This document shows, in pieces, positions 1 through 12,493 of a stretch of DNA of 64,000 nt. A model generated the notes under the pieces. It was not told the origin of the DNA. It worked only from the letters and a program-made list of their open reading frames with translations, and ran no database searches. The position numbers and the translations under genes were made by a program. Source of the DNA: Paragonimus skrjabini miyazakii (Eukaryota; Platyhelminthes; Trematoda; Plagiorchiida; Troglotrematidae). Position 1 is the stretch's first letter, and every line of letters starts with the position of its first letter. The stretch spans positions 149,359 to 213,358 of the forward strand of contig JTDE01000026.1 of assembly GCA_014338405.1 (NCBI GenBank), read 5' to 3'.

Positions 1-1300
1 TTTCAATTTCCAAGTTATTCCGCTTGAATTGTTATTCTGAATCGCATATTCTGCAAAGTGTAATTGAAATTAAAACATTTAGAAATAATGAAAAACATTA
101 ATGTTGAAAAACGGGAAGTTCTGAACTAGATTTGCAGGGGACAATAATTTTAAACTCACAAATGCTCTAAAATGTTTTGCCATGCTGTCAAAAACAAACT
201 TTCTAGAGAGTGACGTTTAAATTTGAGCGGACTGGAAGCGGATGGATTAATTACAATATTTCACGGGCTTCAGCTGTTTCTCCTTCACTTCAACATATCA
301 ACGGATATGGATGGTCTGGGAAATGATAACATTCTCTGTGGACTAACTCATTTAGAGTTTTAAAGCAGCATTTTTCCGAAACAAATTTTAGTAGAGCAGT
401 CAAAAACGTAACTGAGCACGATTTATGGCCTGACAAATTTCTCTGCTTATTATCAAGAGCGTACTACAGAACAGGAGAATATAAAGCGGGTCAACCGCGA
501 AACTAGACATATCAGGGAAACACACGGTGGATTTGTTCGCTAATCAAACAATGTCATTATTACCATGGGAGTGATAAACTAACAAGGGAGTCTTTCTGCA
601 CACACAGAGGTGGACACCAACGTGACAGAGCAACTGTCTCAGCCTATCGTAACAACCGGGGCTCATCAGTTGCGTAAACAACCGAGAATGCCTGCAAGGG
701 GTCCACCTGGTGATGGCTCTCCAGGATACGATGAGCGATCGCTGATGCCGGTGGTTTGTGTGGCGGTTGCTGGGTGCACACATGGGTATCAGTTTGGATC
801 TGCGTTACAATTATTTTCTAATTACTGCCCTTCAGTTGAATTATTCAGGATGTCTCTTAACTAATATTTTCACAAGTTCATTTAAAACAACGCCTTTGCG
901 TGAGAGTATCACGCATGTTTCTCCTCCTGAAAAACGGAGGTAGTTAATTGGGTAGTGGTCAACTGCAAATGTCTACTAACAAATAATGACGATAATGACT
1001 GAGAATAATGATCATTGCCAATTAAAATTCGGTTGTTTGAACACCTGTTCACGCATCTGTCTCTCCATTAAGTTGACTTGTTGTTGAACTTTTCACTACA
1101 GACGTTGACATTTGAAGTTTGGTCCACTGTACTACTGCCGGGCTTGATCAATATGTGTTGTGGTCAGGACTATGATTTCATCATTTATGTATTTACAAAC
1201 AGACAATTATATCTCGCGAACTTTTGCTGTCTTTCAGCTCACACCTCAGTTTTTGTTGTAATTTTACAATCCCGCCCACCGGTTGCGTTGCATTCTTGAC
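1..1300. other. Non-coding stretch, nothing recognised
   Basis: Both strands carry only short chance reading frames without convincing splice borders or family motifs. A slightly more GC-rich patch at about 600-780 is open in more than one frame, which argues against assigning a coding strand. It is probably intergenic or intronic. Confidence 0.5.
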
Positions 1301-1429
1301 AAGGATATGCACTACTGACGAGCTCTAATGAGAGCGAAACTCCAGTCTAGTGCTTCTTTTCGAAAGGAGTCTACTGGACTGTCTATAGGAATGCGAAAGC
1401 TGCGATCAACTGTAGGTAATGTTCAACTT
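1301..1429 (+). repeat. R1 dispersed repeat, best copy, with hammerhead ribozyme
   Basis: This is the best-preserved member of a dispersed family seen repeatedly in the window. The order of parts is a lead ending GGATATGC, a hammerhead ribozyme core, a CGAAAGG segment, and a 3' block containing GCGAAAGCTGCGATCAACTG followed by GTTCAACTT. The 3' block recurs near 12.4 kb (minus), 15.1 kb, 23.5 kb and 57.1 kb. No reading frame is present, so it behaves like a short non-autonomous element or a solo terminus of a larger one. In flatworms, hammerhead-bearing short repeats and PLE termini are both known. Which of these this is cannot be decided here. Confidence 0.7.
1309..1353 (+). ncRNA. Minimal type I hammerhead ribozyme (R1 copy)
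   Basis: All parts of a hammerhead ribozyme are present in order. Stem I is GCACTA (1309-1314) paired with TAGTGC (1348-1353), six perfect pairs. The CTGACGA core is at 1315-1321. Stem II is GCTCT (1322-1326) paired with AGAGC (1331-1335), closed by a 4-nt loop. The GAAA core is at 1336-1339. Stem III is ACT (1339-1341) paired with AGT (1344-1346) with a 2-nt loop. The predicted cleavage site follows C1347 in a GUC triplet. A very short stem III is the known hallmark of the minimal hammerheads found in Penelope-like elements and related repeats. Activity is inferred, not shown. Confidence 0.85.
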
Positions 1430-4400
1430 AAAATGATTGAGTTCACGAACAGTTGTTTCTGAACACAGAAAACTGGCTTGAAGCGATTAATTGCGACCGC
1501 TTCAGCAAATCTCAGGAATCTTGAATTGAAATGACGTAACAGGATTCTGAATGCACAAGCTGGACCGACAGAGTGATTAGTGATCAAAACATGTCTAGCG
1601 GCTGATGATTACCTCACTTTTCAATCAATACCACTCTCGGTTTCACGGTCGAAGTAAATTCATCTTCCGGACATAAAAACTCACCGTAAAGCTGTGAAAG
1701 TATGAATTGTGAGTTTGAATCAGCTATTCCATATTTGCCCCTGACAAACCACGCATAGGTTATTCTCATTAAATGGAGAATGGTTGATGGACAGTTAGTA
1801 ACCTTTTCTTTCAAAACCAATTGATATATTGAAACAATGATGAAAACAACGTGAGCAATCCGTAATTTGAAATACAGGCTCCTACAAGTTCAGGTTGAGA
1901 AAAGGAAAGCCTAAAAATTTGAACAGATGTTTTGGAGGTGTACAACTAAACTATTTGATGGGAAACAACTGGGATCATAAGACAAGTAAGGGACAAGATT
2001 TGCATCCATATTTACCTTTTGTGACGCTATGACTTTTTTAAATTAAAGGGACAAATTACAATATGGCACTTATCCTAAAGAGGAAAAAGGAGTCAACATT
2101 CTGTGACCTACATGATACAGGTAACTGTTACCTTAAGACATTGTAGAGACAGGCCTTACATCTCCGTGTCATTTAAATTAACATAACTGAGTTAACTATA
2201 GGTTTTGGAGTGTGTTAATAGCTAAGGGCAAATAATGCTTAATCGAGATCCCGGCCCGTTTGTATCCTATCAGCCACCTCAAACTCTAAGGAAGATCATT
2301 TAAGCTTGTCCAAACTGGACTGCCAAAACACGAAAGTTAGTGGAACAACCATGCCGTATCTCAAGGATACTTCAACTATGAAGAGAAGCTCATTTGCCAA
2401 ACTCAGCTTTATAGTAGCACTAACAGAACAGCAAAAAAGATGCAGTCCAACATAACATATTACCAGGCATACTTGTGAAGCTATTTATCAAGTAGTCAAC
2501 GGAATTGAATTGAATCTGTATTATCTTCTTAACGCCAACTGAACACGTTTTCTCTGGACAGATTCTGATTCGAAGTTAGAAGGAAATAAAACAGTAGAGT
2601 TAAATAAAACCTTGAAAGGCAATTATTCAATCTGAGAAGCGTTGTGTTCAGGTTAGCCGTTCACTGGGGCCGAAAGACGCGTTCTGAATGCGTAAACTAC
2701 AAGTCGGTATGTCGAGGTATGAACCCACTCAATGTCTGGTAACAGTTGTAGATATTGAGACCAGAATACATGCATGGGTCACAATAGCGGAAATAATTAC
2801 CAAACGTTTCGGTTTATTACTTCTTCAACGGCCATCACAAGAAATTAGTCCGGTTCGCAGACTGAAACTTGAATCTTGGAATCAAAGGTAAGTTAACAGC
2901 AGAATGTTACGAATTTGGTGTCCAACACGGTAAATTTATTTTGAACAGTTGGAGTAAAACAAGTTTGTGTTTTTACATTTTGGACTTGATACTTGGCTGT
3001 TGACTGTCGAAGTTTAAACGAGGTTGCGCCAACAGTAACTGTATTTGTTTAACAGAAATACAGAAACCACTTATGGGTAGTCATACATTCTAGCTGATAA
3101 AAAATGAACACATTTGATCAGAGATTTCAGATTTGAGAACAGATTTTGGACAATCTGTTTTACTTTGGATCTTTCTTATGTTGCACACACTTCCAACAAA
3201 CTAGAACTGAAAAACGGTTCAGTTAGTTTATGACAGTAGCAATGATGGTTTTTTCGGGAGTACAGGATCATTCATAAATGACATAACTGATTCGCCTAAT
3301 TTTTTCACTTCGTCGAAATCCCATTATTTTCAAATTTTACTCGTATATTCGTACACTTGTGCAAGTAGTCCTAACAAAAATATTTACTACCTTTTTCTAC
3401 ATGGCAAACGATTCATTCAAATGAGTCATTCGACTGTACCTTGGAAGATGTGCTAAGCGTCGGAATGTTCCAACCTTGTGTAATACACACATGTATATGT
3501 ATTGATTGGTTGTACTGTTTATCTCAATTCCTGCAATCAGTCCTTTCAAGACTGTTCAAGTTACACTAGCTTTAGTTCGAGTTCTGTTGACGGAACTCTC
3601 ACGTGGCAGACAAAAATAATAATAACCGAATTCAATATTAAACCAACCCTACAAAAACCAGTTGGAAAAAATTGAAAACAGTTTTCTGATAAAAAAATCC
3701 AGTGCCGTCTTTCAAAGTCTTTAATTTCTTTTATGTTAAATTGGAAGACAAATCGGTAGTTGGTCGAAAACACAGCAGAAACGAACGTATTTATCCTAAG
3801 TTTGCGTAACTGTTTGACGACGGGATCTTGCTAAAACGCGTGACGTTCAACATTCATTGTTATCAATCAGTTCATGTCACTTGTTGCTAAAACTTAGCCT
3901 AATCTGCAGTGAACTTGTGAAACTATATATGACTTCTGAAAAAACTAAGTAGAAGACAGTTGCAGTTTGCTTGCAGCCGGAAACGAACAACCTTTTTCTT
4001 CACCCTTACATGAATGACACAGGTACAGTTTTTCGATGTTATACGTGCACACATGTAGAATGGGAGCAAATTGAAGAAATAATAGGAGTTTTAAAATTGG
4101 ACTCCTAATGACTTTTACGTATGCGATGAAGGGTAGTTGACCATGCATTTATATTAAGAGTTGATGTGGTCTATTTGGTAGTAAATCGAAATGAACGGAT
4201 GAGTGTTACACTATTATGGCTTGCCATCTTGCACCAACTGAAGGGTTCATAGTTAATTGCAGGTCTTCACACATAAGCCAGAATGATTAATTACTTTCGA
4301 AGTTGGCAACATTTTGTATGCTTTTATATACTAACAATCTTTCCCAACCATCCGAAAAACAATATAGCAAACTGCCACTTCAAAGGATACCACAAACCGA

Positions 4401-7030
4401 CGGGTTCAAGAAAGTTGTTGATTCCTCTGGCATTTGCGCCTGCAACTGTTTGCACGTTACCTACGTACCCGTGCACGCCCGCGTCTTCCCCCCTCTCTCT
4501 AGTTTCGGACACTCTAACGATGTTATCCACACAATCAACGGCGTCATTGTCTTGTCCATATCTCACCGTAAATGTGAAGTCATTTTCGTGCTCGAAAAAG
4601 CCACGCGATATTGGCGTCACATGTCCTCAACTGCGCTAGAGTGACTACGTACCAGAGCTCGCAGTTTGACGTGTACTCTATATTGTAGAATTTGGCGACA
4701 GAGATGAAATAATGTTCCATGGTGGTGGCCTGATTCACTGTCAGTTTGTAACCTCCACAATAACGGGCAGAATAAGAGCACTACGTTAAATGTCTGACAA
4801 AAGTTATTATCCATTGTTTTGAGGACGTTCAAGTTCAGACCTGAATTTTGGGCGGATAGAGGTCAATCGATTTATCGTGCCTCACCACAACAGTGATCTG
4901 AAAATCTTTTAGCCCTCAGCTCGTTTTCGTCGAACACGGAAGGTAAGGTATTCGGTTGTTGTAATTTCAAAGTCACTCAGAGATACTCAAACATTATACC
5001 TTTTGTATGGGTTTCTCGCATAAGCTCACTCGAGAACAAATACTATGCTATTGCTTTTTCTCCTTAGAACTTGCCATAAGCATACATCCTCGTCACCACC
5101 GGAGTTTGAACTCTGGATACGTATTCACGAGGAAACGGTGTTAGCCTCTGCGGCAATGACCTCATGTCAGGCAAAACCGAATAACTGCACGGAAACACTG
5201 GTAAAGCGAGTGCAAACATGACTCTGGTGGTTCTTTTCGAAAGAGGTCCGTCTATGATGAATACTGCTGATAGCGAATTTCTATGCGTCGTGTATGTTTT
5301 GAATGATATATTTACCGGTAACAAATGACAAAGCAGCATGCAGTTATCTTCCCAAAAAATTAGTTTCGTTTTCAAAAAACCTATGCGTTTCTTCTGATTT
5401 TTTTCCATGCGCGTATCAGCTATTCAGCCTTAATTTTGTGTAGCATTCGTTTAATATATAGTAAATAAAAAGGTAAAAATGGCAACAAAAAAGGTATTGC
5501 ACAGAGACCAAAAATCAGAACACAGAATTCCCGATTTTTCGAATTATGTACATATTTTCCCTTAGTTCTGCACACATAAGCATCACAGTAAAACGATACG
5601 ATGCACTAATCAGCAGGTGGCAAAATTGTATTGATCTCGTTTGGAATTTTCACATGTGCTTTCCATTTGTTCCTAAAAAATGGAATGTGTTAATAATTAT
5701 GGCCAATGTGCACTGTTCGGAAAAAAATTGTTTGACCAGATGTGAATGAGTCACTGAGGTTGCAAGAATTCTGTCAGCGATCAGTGTAACGGAGCAAGAG
5801 AGAATGGATCAGACAGTGCAGACTTTCCGGTGTTTTTGATTAACATAGCCTCGTGTGATTCAGGCTTCCTAATGCTCATGATTAATATAAACGGCTATAT
5901 GGAAGCTGTAACTCTAAAATGAATTCATTGGTCTTCAAAATCCAGTGGGCGCAGGTAAATTTCAGACACAACCGGTAATAAATATTAGCACCTCCATTAT
6001 TCAGGGGTCGAATGATGCAACAAATGTTTGAATAAACGAAGTCATATACGTTTTGAATCAGCGAAAAATTCACTTCTGATAAAAAGATGTTCACCGATGT
6101 TTACGAGTTGTGATATTGTCCGACAAGTTAACCGAAGCTACTTGTTCAGTGCGTTTTGAACTCTGTGTCGAAGAATCACATGCTGAAGCAATGTCCATTG
6201 AAACGCCAAAACCTTGCTAGAAAGAATGTAGCCAGTGTACTGAGCTAGAAGTTGTGTACAAGGGAACATCAGTCTGAATGACCAAACATTATTGTTCCTT
6301 TGTTTACCATATGGTGAGACTTGCTTGAATGTTTCATAATCATGAGGCAGTTGTTCTCAGGTGCATGATAAACGTGATAATGGCTCATATTTAACTAGGT
6401 TGAATCAACATACTGATAAAGCAATATGCAGTCAATCACGACTCGTCAACTGACGTATCATGCGAATCTTTTTGCCATTCTCAGAATTTACCTCGAAACA
6501 CCCAAAAGTAAACCTGACACATACATCGGGGTGCTTTGGTAGTATACTTTTGCATGAGACTTTTATACAATTTCTATGTTACAAACTAGCTATAGCCGCG
6601 TTTTTTCAATAAAAACAAAACTGAAGTATACTGCTAAACAATTTTGTTGTGACAGCTGACAGATATACATTCATATTCACGTTTAAGTGGTGACACACTT
6701 TGTAAGTTAGTGATGGCAATTTTGCAGCCTGCCTCAAGGTCGTGTTATTTATTATATCGAAATAAATTTGCATTTCTTGCTACAGTGTAATACATATAAT
6801 TAATTAATATGTTAATCAATACCTGGTTTGCGTTTAACTGACCGTACTGTTCTCACATGATCAGCAGACAACAACAATTTGGACGTCATCCATGTTTAAG
6901 CGCAGCTTTTTTATTTAAACAGTTTCATAGCAAGTTTTTTCGAGTTTCTCATCGTGCGGACATTGACTGCGTGGTAAACCTGTCCGTTTCTTGGGAATGT
7001 TAGTCGCAGTTCAACCTGCTGTCGTGATGG
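1430..7030. other. Non-coding stretch with weak exon-like spots
   Basis: No supported gene. Two spots deserve mention. A plus-strand frame at 2688-2889 begins with ATG directly after an in-frame stop and runs 67 codons into a good donor (AAG then GTAAGT), but the protein is unrecognised and no partner exon was found. A GC-richer patch at about 4420-4640 is open in two plus frames and one minus frame, so no strand can be chosen. The rest is AT-rich and featureless. Confidence 0.45.
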
Positions 7031-7033
7031 GGT

Positions 7034-7081
7034 CATGCTTCAATAACGAGCTCTAACACGAGCAACATCGGAAACTATTGC
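7034..7081 (+). repeat. Decayed R1 hammerhead remnant
   Basis: The segment keeps ATGCTT, then ACGAGCTC, a short loop, GAGC and further on GGAAACTATTGC. This matches the order of stem I, core, stem II and GAAA side of the ribozyme at 1309-1353. The CTGA part of the core and the spacing to GAAA have changed, so self-cleavage is not expected. The following R1 3' block is not recognisable. Confidence 0.4.
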
Positions 7082-10000
7082 ATTGTTTCGTGAACGTCTT
7101 GTTAGAATCTCTATATGAATGTGATAACTGCAACCAAAGTTGACCGGTGTCCACTGTTATCTTTGTTGAAAATAAAATTGTTAACACACCCAAAATAACG
7201 TGTTTTCCAAAATGTATTGGATATGAATAATTAAAGCTCGGAATCAATATGACGACAATATACACACACCACTATCAGAGTAAACAACCCTCAAGCAGGC
7301 TCATAAAGCAAGGACGTTCTTATTTTAACCAACAATTTCTTCAAAAAATATATTCTACTCTTAATCGACGCATCCGAAACAAGAGTCAACATCATCAACC
7401 TCAGAGTGATAATGATAACTTTGCTTTAATACTAGAAGACTTTTTGTTTGTCAGCAGATTTACAGGGTATTTGCGGTGGACATTTGTGATAGTAAGTTGC
7501 CAAAGAAAACAAATCAACATTAAAAACAGCAAGCATTGTATCCAACAATCATGTTGACCAGCAACATCTTATCATCAATTCGCCAGATGATTTAACCTTA
7601 AGAACATCACCTAAATTTCTTTCACAAACCAAATGAATACTTCAAAATGAACCGTCACCAAGTCGAATCGAGCACTTTATCAGACTGGTCTACAAGGTTC
7701 ACCGTAATTGGTAGCCCGTAGTTAATGTTGTTGACTGTTCAGCTTCGTTCTACGGTACACTCTTCATTAAACAGTCCATTCAACATCTAATATAGAAATA
7801 TTTTGAAACATTATCTGCCAGCGTAAATTTGACTACTGTTTGAATTTTTCATGTTTGAAGCGCTACTTAGCAAACCTGAGGTTCCCAAACAGCGATGTAA
7901 ACACACTCCGTTATTCTTTGAGTAACAGTATAGACCCTAACCGAATTGTTTAGGTGATAGCGTTGAAGATAACAAAATTGTCTATTCTGGCCATAAAAGG
8001 TGAGAGAAAACTGGCACAACGGATCGAGCGTTTTCATGCGTAGCAAGTTGTTTAAATACTACGTTTGGTTTAATATGCGGCTCCCCTGCCACTATCAACA
8101 GCATTAGTTCAAACGATAGACAGCTTATCGTTCCATGTATTAATCGTGTTGAATATCCTCGAAACTAAATTCTGAAGTATACATTCCTCAGTCTATAACT
8201 CAGTCTGTACTTGTTTGGGGAGGTACACAGACAGACAAACTTGGCTGCCAATGAATGAGTCTGAGGTGGATGGTTCAGTTAAATGTAACGCCGGTTAACT
8301 CCCTCACATGTATCAGTTGAGTAAGTTTTTGAGTATCTCAAGAGAGTTAGCTATTAACGCATAGTCAGTTGATGCGCTAGAGAACGAGCAGAAATGAACT
8401 GGAGGGAATTCGTGTCCATATAGTAGTTGTCATTATATTGTGAACATTGACCGTGCTCGAAAACAACTGTCAAGCCGTAATCATAGCCGGAAGCGTATGC
8501 AATATGCACATGCAACATACGTAACGAACGAACTGTGAGATCATTGGGTCAGAAACATATCTGCTCTATTTGACTGATTGACCAAGTGGGATGCTATGAA
8601 CCACAGACGTATATGGAGGTAAAAAGTCTAGGCCTTTCCTACTTTGACTGATTTTAAACTTGGGATTACACAAAAATAGTCAACAGAAAAGTGGTCGAAA
8701 ATCCCCAGAGTAGTCATCAAAAAATTGGTGTCACGAACGAGTTCGTTTTCAATTATTCATCATCAGGCTAATTACGTGACATTTACATGGAACAGAATTG
8801 TCAGAGCGGTGCGTACAAAATAATAGCAAGTTCAAATGAGGTCAGACACGTCGCAGGCACACACGTAGACAATATTTTGATAGGATTACGTCACATTTAT
8901 GACGCAACTGGAACCATGACGCTTTGATCGGTCGTGGTGTGGGTGGATGGCCATGGACACTTCAACGTCTGAATGAAACGGTTCTGTACAAACAAGGGTG
9001 GATTTTCTAATCGAATTTCAATCGCTTTAGCTGTGGTCAAAATTCAGTATCTGACAGCTTTTGAGTGACCGCCGGTGACTCGATAAATTGGTCAAAATGA
9101 GGAATTCAGGTTGACAGTATGATGTATATCAACGAGATGAGCAACGAGTAAAAGCGTATACAAAAAAGGAGCCGCAGAAACGGGCACTTTATCCTTCAAC
9201 CGTAAACAATAAGCTGGGGTGGAGTTAGAACAGACGTGTAATTTTGCAGCATAGAAGGTTCCAATGATGACAGTGTCGTCTCCTAGTGATTATTTTGGCA
9301 GGCGTGTTGTGGTGTACCGGTTTAACAGTGGTGTCAAATGATAAACGACCAGCTGTAGACTAATAGTTAAACGAACTTACTTCGCTTTTTAGGGCACTGA
9401 CCGTCTGTCAACATCTTACAGCTTACTGACTGCGAATGAGATCAACAGCATAGAACTGATGTTTATCCCAGAGGAGAAGCACTGTTGTCTGGAAACCGGT
9501 CCGAAAATCGGTCAATGAGAAAGATTCTGAACAGACATCCTATCATATTATTCTGAACCCAGCTTAACAGTGGCTGTATAAGTCCACAGCTGTTGAGATA
9601 TCTACACTGCTTCAAGTGACAAGACAGCCAACCGTCTTATTCTACCACATATAACTACAACCTTAGGAAGACTAGTCCCGGATGATTTATGCAAATTCTA
9701 TATCCTCTGACTGGACTGAACAGAAGAAAAGACTGTAAATTACTGCTTTGCAAGTTCGGCGATAAAAACTGCAAGTGACCAAAAATGTGTGCAATTTATA
9801 TGTGCTATTTGAAACCATAATAGACGGAGACGATAAACCTTTCACTCCAGATTTTATTCTTTCTCATCTTTAAAGGCTTACATCTGGAACTCGGGGTTGG
9901 TACCTGTTGTTCCTAAACCTTATATTTGTAAACGCAAAGTCACTACTAACTTTAACAAGAAAGGAGGTTATATTTTTGTGAATTATCTGAAGCTACAGAC

Positions 10001-11965
10001 GTATTCACTGAGTAAGCTATGGCTCCGTACCTGATACCTGATAAACATTTCACATTCCAAACTCACTTACAAAAGAAGAACACTTAAGGGTCTCGCGCAA
10101 TCGAAAGATAATACAATGTCGGCTGCTTAAGTGCTTCTTCGAGTAAATCCACATTTGAGTCTTCGGAACGAATTTACCCGCAGTAACAGACAATGGATTC
10201 TGAAGGTGGCAACTTCGTAAACAGAGTGTATGCATCTAGAGGAAATACCATGGTATCCTTTCAAAAAGTACAATACCGTGTTTCTTCGCACGGGTTTTGA
10301 TGATTCTGCTAGCCACTTTGCCGTCGAAGTATTTAAAGAATTACTCAACCGAATCGGGCATAATGACCATTCGTTTCGAGGAACATTCATTTATGCTTAT
10401 GGTTTATTATATTGTGGCGCAATTTATGCGAGTTTGCTCGAATATTACGGAAAACACCTGCCCAGCAAAATTTATTGATAAACAAATGGAACTAACAGTA
10501 TCGAAAGCAAAACGTCCGTCGACAGAAAAGTACTCGGTTTATGTGACTTTAGTCTGGATACCGAGGTGTTGGTTGAATCGGCAATTCGTTGAATAAGCAA
10601 CGTGAATGGACAGACCTACAGTGGAACCCAATTGTGAAACTCGTTGAGATGAAAACCCCCTAATTTAAATGCGACTGAAAAAAACATCGCCTAAATATGT
10701 AACCTTATTTTATATTCACTCATTCACATGCTCCTACGAAGCAGTTTAGGTCAGTCGCCTGACCATGCTTTCTTCTCAGCGGATACGTGGGCACTACCTC
10801 ACATGACTGGCTAAAGACGATGTGTAGTCGTTTATTAATGCAATCCTGGTGCAGCTTCATACCGGAAATGGCCTTCCAGTCAACTTACTGCTTGTCAACT
10901 CTTCATTTCGATGGAGATCAAAATTCGCATTCTGACCGTCGCTGAAGCGAATGAACTTCGGTTGAGCAATCCACGATTGGGCACTCAAAAAAAACTTGTC
11001 CATGTCTTACGGCAACCACAGGTCCTTGTTACTCGCAATACAAACCCGAATGTCAATTTGGTTATCCATTTGCTTTCTAATTTGAATTCGTTCGCTTTTT
11101 GATAACCAAAAACAGATCGTTTGTCACATGACCTATTACTTCTGAGGAACTCATAAGACTATTTGAAACTTAATCATATTTTCATCCTGGGTATCTGAAC
11201 GAACGGAATTGATAATCAAGCGAAGAGCGAAATTGTGAATATTGCAGACATGCTGAGTGTAAAACTTAGCCGCCTGGTCGCGGATGTGGTGTTCTTGCCT
11301 TAAGCTCGATATCATCAGCAGATTTGATTACTACATGGTTTTTTTAAGTTTTTTGTTATAGTTGTAGACAGTTTAAGTCGAACCTGCAGTCAGCTGGAGT
11401 TTATCGGTTCAGAAAAAATTTCAGGGACAATTCCGTCAACTTTCTGAAAGCAGCTGAAAGCGTTTTGTTGTTGTTCATTTAAGTAAACTAATTTACTGGG
11501 TTCGACCACTGGGAAGGGATCTAATGACCTACTCTACTAGTTCAGCGGAACTTTCTACCACGTTGTGTTTGTTGCAAAGTAGTCCTAGGGTACACGTGAA
11601 ATCTATTTGATGTAACTGAAAAGAAGAAAAAACAATTCCACACCATACTGGAATTAAGCTGACTAATTCAGATTATTTTTCCTGTGAGAAGTATTTTACT
11701 GAATAAAACTGGTCAGCTGACCTATTTGGAAAGGGTCAGAAAGAAATTCCTGAAAAAATTGTTGCTTGTTTGTAACTAGACACCAATCCAAGCTTGCTGT
11801 GAGTGAATTTCAATCAAACATGTCCGTTGACAAGTCGATTAGAAAACAACCTGACATTGAAAAATTCCTAAGCAGTTTAGACCGACAATAACTAGGAATT
11901 GAGCAACATGGAATATCTGGAAATCGAAAACTACTCATACTTGCCTACAGTCTACAAACTCCATT
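7082..11965. other. Non-coding stretch, nothing recognised
   Basis: Several overlapping short frames occur at 10050-10600 on both strands, the longest being 99 codons. None has convincing splice borders or recognisable motifs, and opposite-strand frames overlap each other. A 49-nt minus-strand segment at 9381-9429 has AG and GTAAG borders but is too short to support. I see no element here. Confidence 0.45.
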
Positions 11966-11969
11966 ACGT

Positions 11970-12052
11970 CTTTTGACTGGCCCACTTTGGAAGAAACCGC
12001 TAGACTCTAGATTCGCTCTTATTAGAGCTCATTAATAATGCATATCCTCGTC
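11970..12052 (-). repeat. Decayed R1 copy with hammerhead remnant
   Basis: Read on the minus strand, the segment starts with GAGGATATGC. It keeps the stem II hairpin GCTCT/AGAGC intact (12015-12028) and has a stem III/cleavage-side trace ending AGTC. The CTGANGA core is changed to TTAATGA and GAAA to GAAT, and stem I no longer pairs well, so the ribozyme should be dead. The 3' R1 block is missing or heavily diverged. Confidence 0.6.
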
Positions 12053-12351
12053 CGGACAGAACTTTACACTGTTGTCTTTCCTGCTTGTGAAACCATGGCG
12101 TTAACCACAACATCAGCAACCTCACAGTAAGCATGGCTGCATTTTCGCATATAAACGCTCGACCACAACCTTGTATGAATAGTGTTTGACTTGCCCGACT
12201 GTTTTGAAAACAAAACGAAAAGAATCGCTTTGTTCACTCCAGTCAATAACCCCATGATCAGGACTTCTCAGTTAAGTTGAAGTTGCTGGCTTCACTGAAA
12301 CAACTTACCGTGTTTTGAATCATTAATGTAAGTTCCGGGATTTAGGGTATT

Positions 12352-12493
12352 ACAAACTGAACACCACCCATACTTGGTCGCAGCTTTCGCATTCAGATAG
12401 TCTTCTCAGCCAGCCCACTTCGAAAGGAAACATTAGACTCGAAGTTTGCTACTATTAGAACTTACAGGTAGTAAATATCTTCTTCTGGACCGG
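12352..12493 (-). repeat. R1 copy, degenerate ribozyme, well-kept 3' block
   Basis: Read on the minus strand, this copy keeps the CTTTCGAAGTGGGC region and the GAATGCGAAAGCTGCG block followed by GGGTGGTGTTCAG, matching the copy at 1301-1429 over most of its length. Its ribozyme section (about 12429-12475) has lost the CTGANGA core and the GAAA box. It lies about 300 bases from another minus-strand R1 remnant, so the two may be an old tandem pair. Confidence 0.6.
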
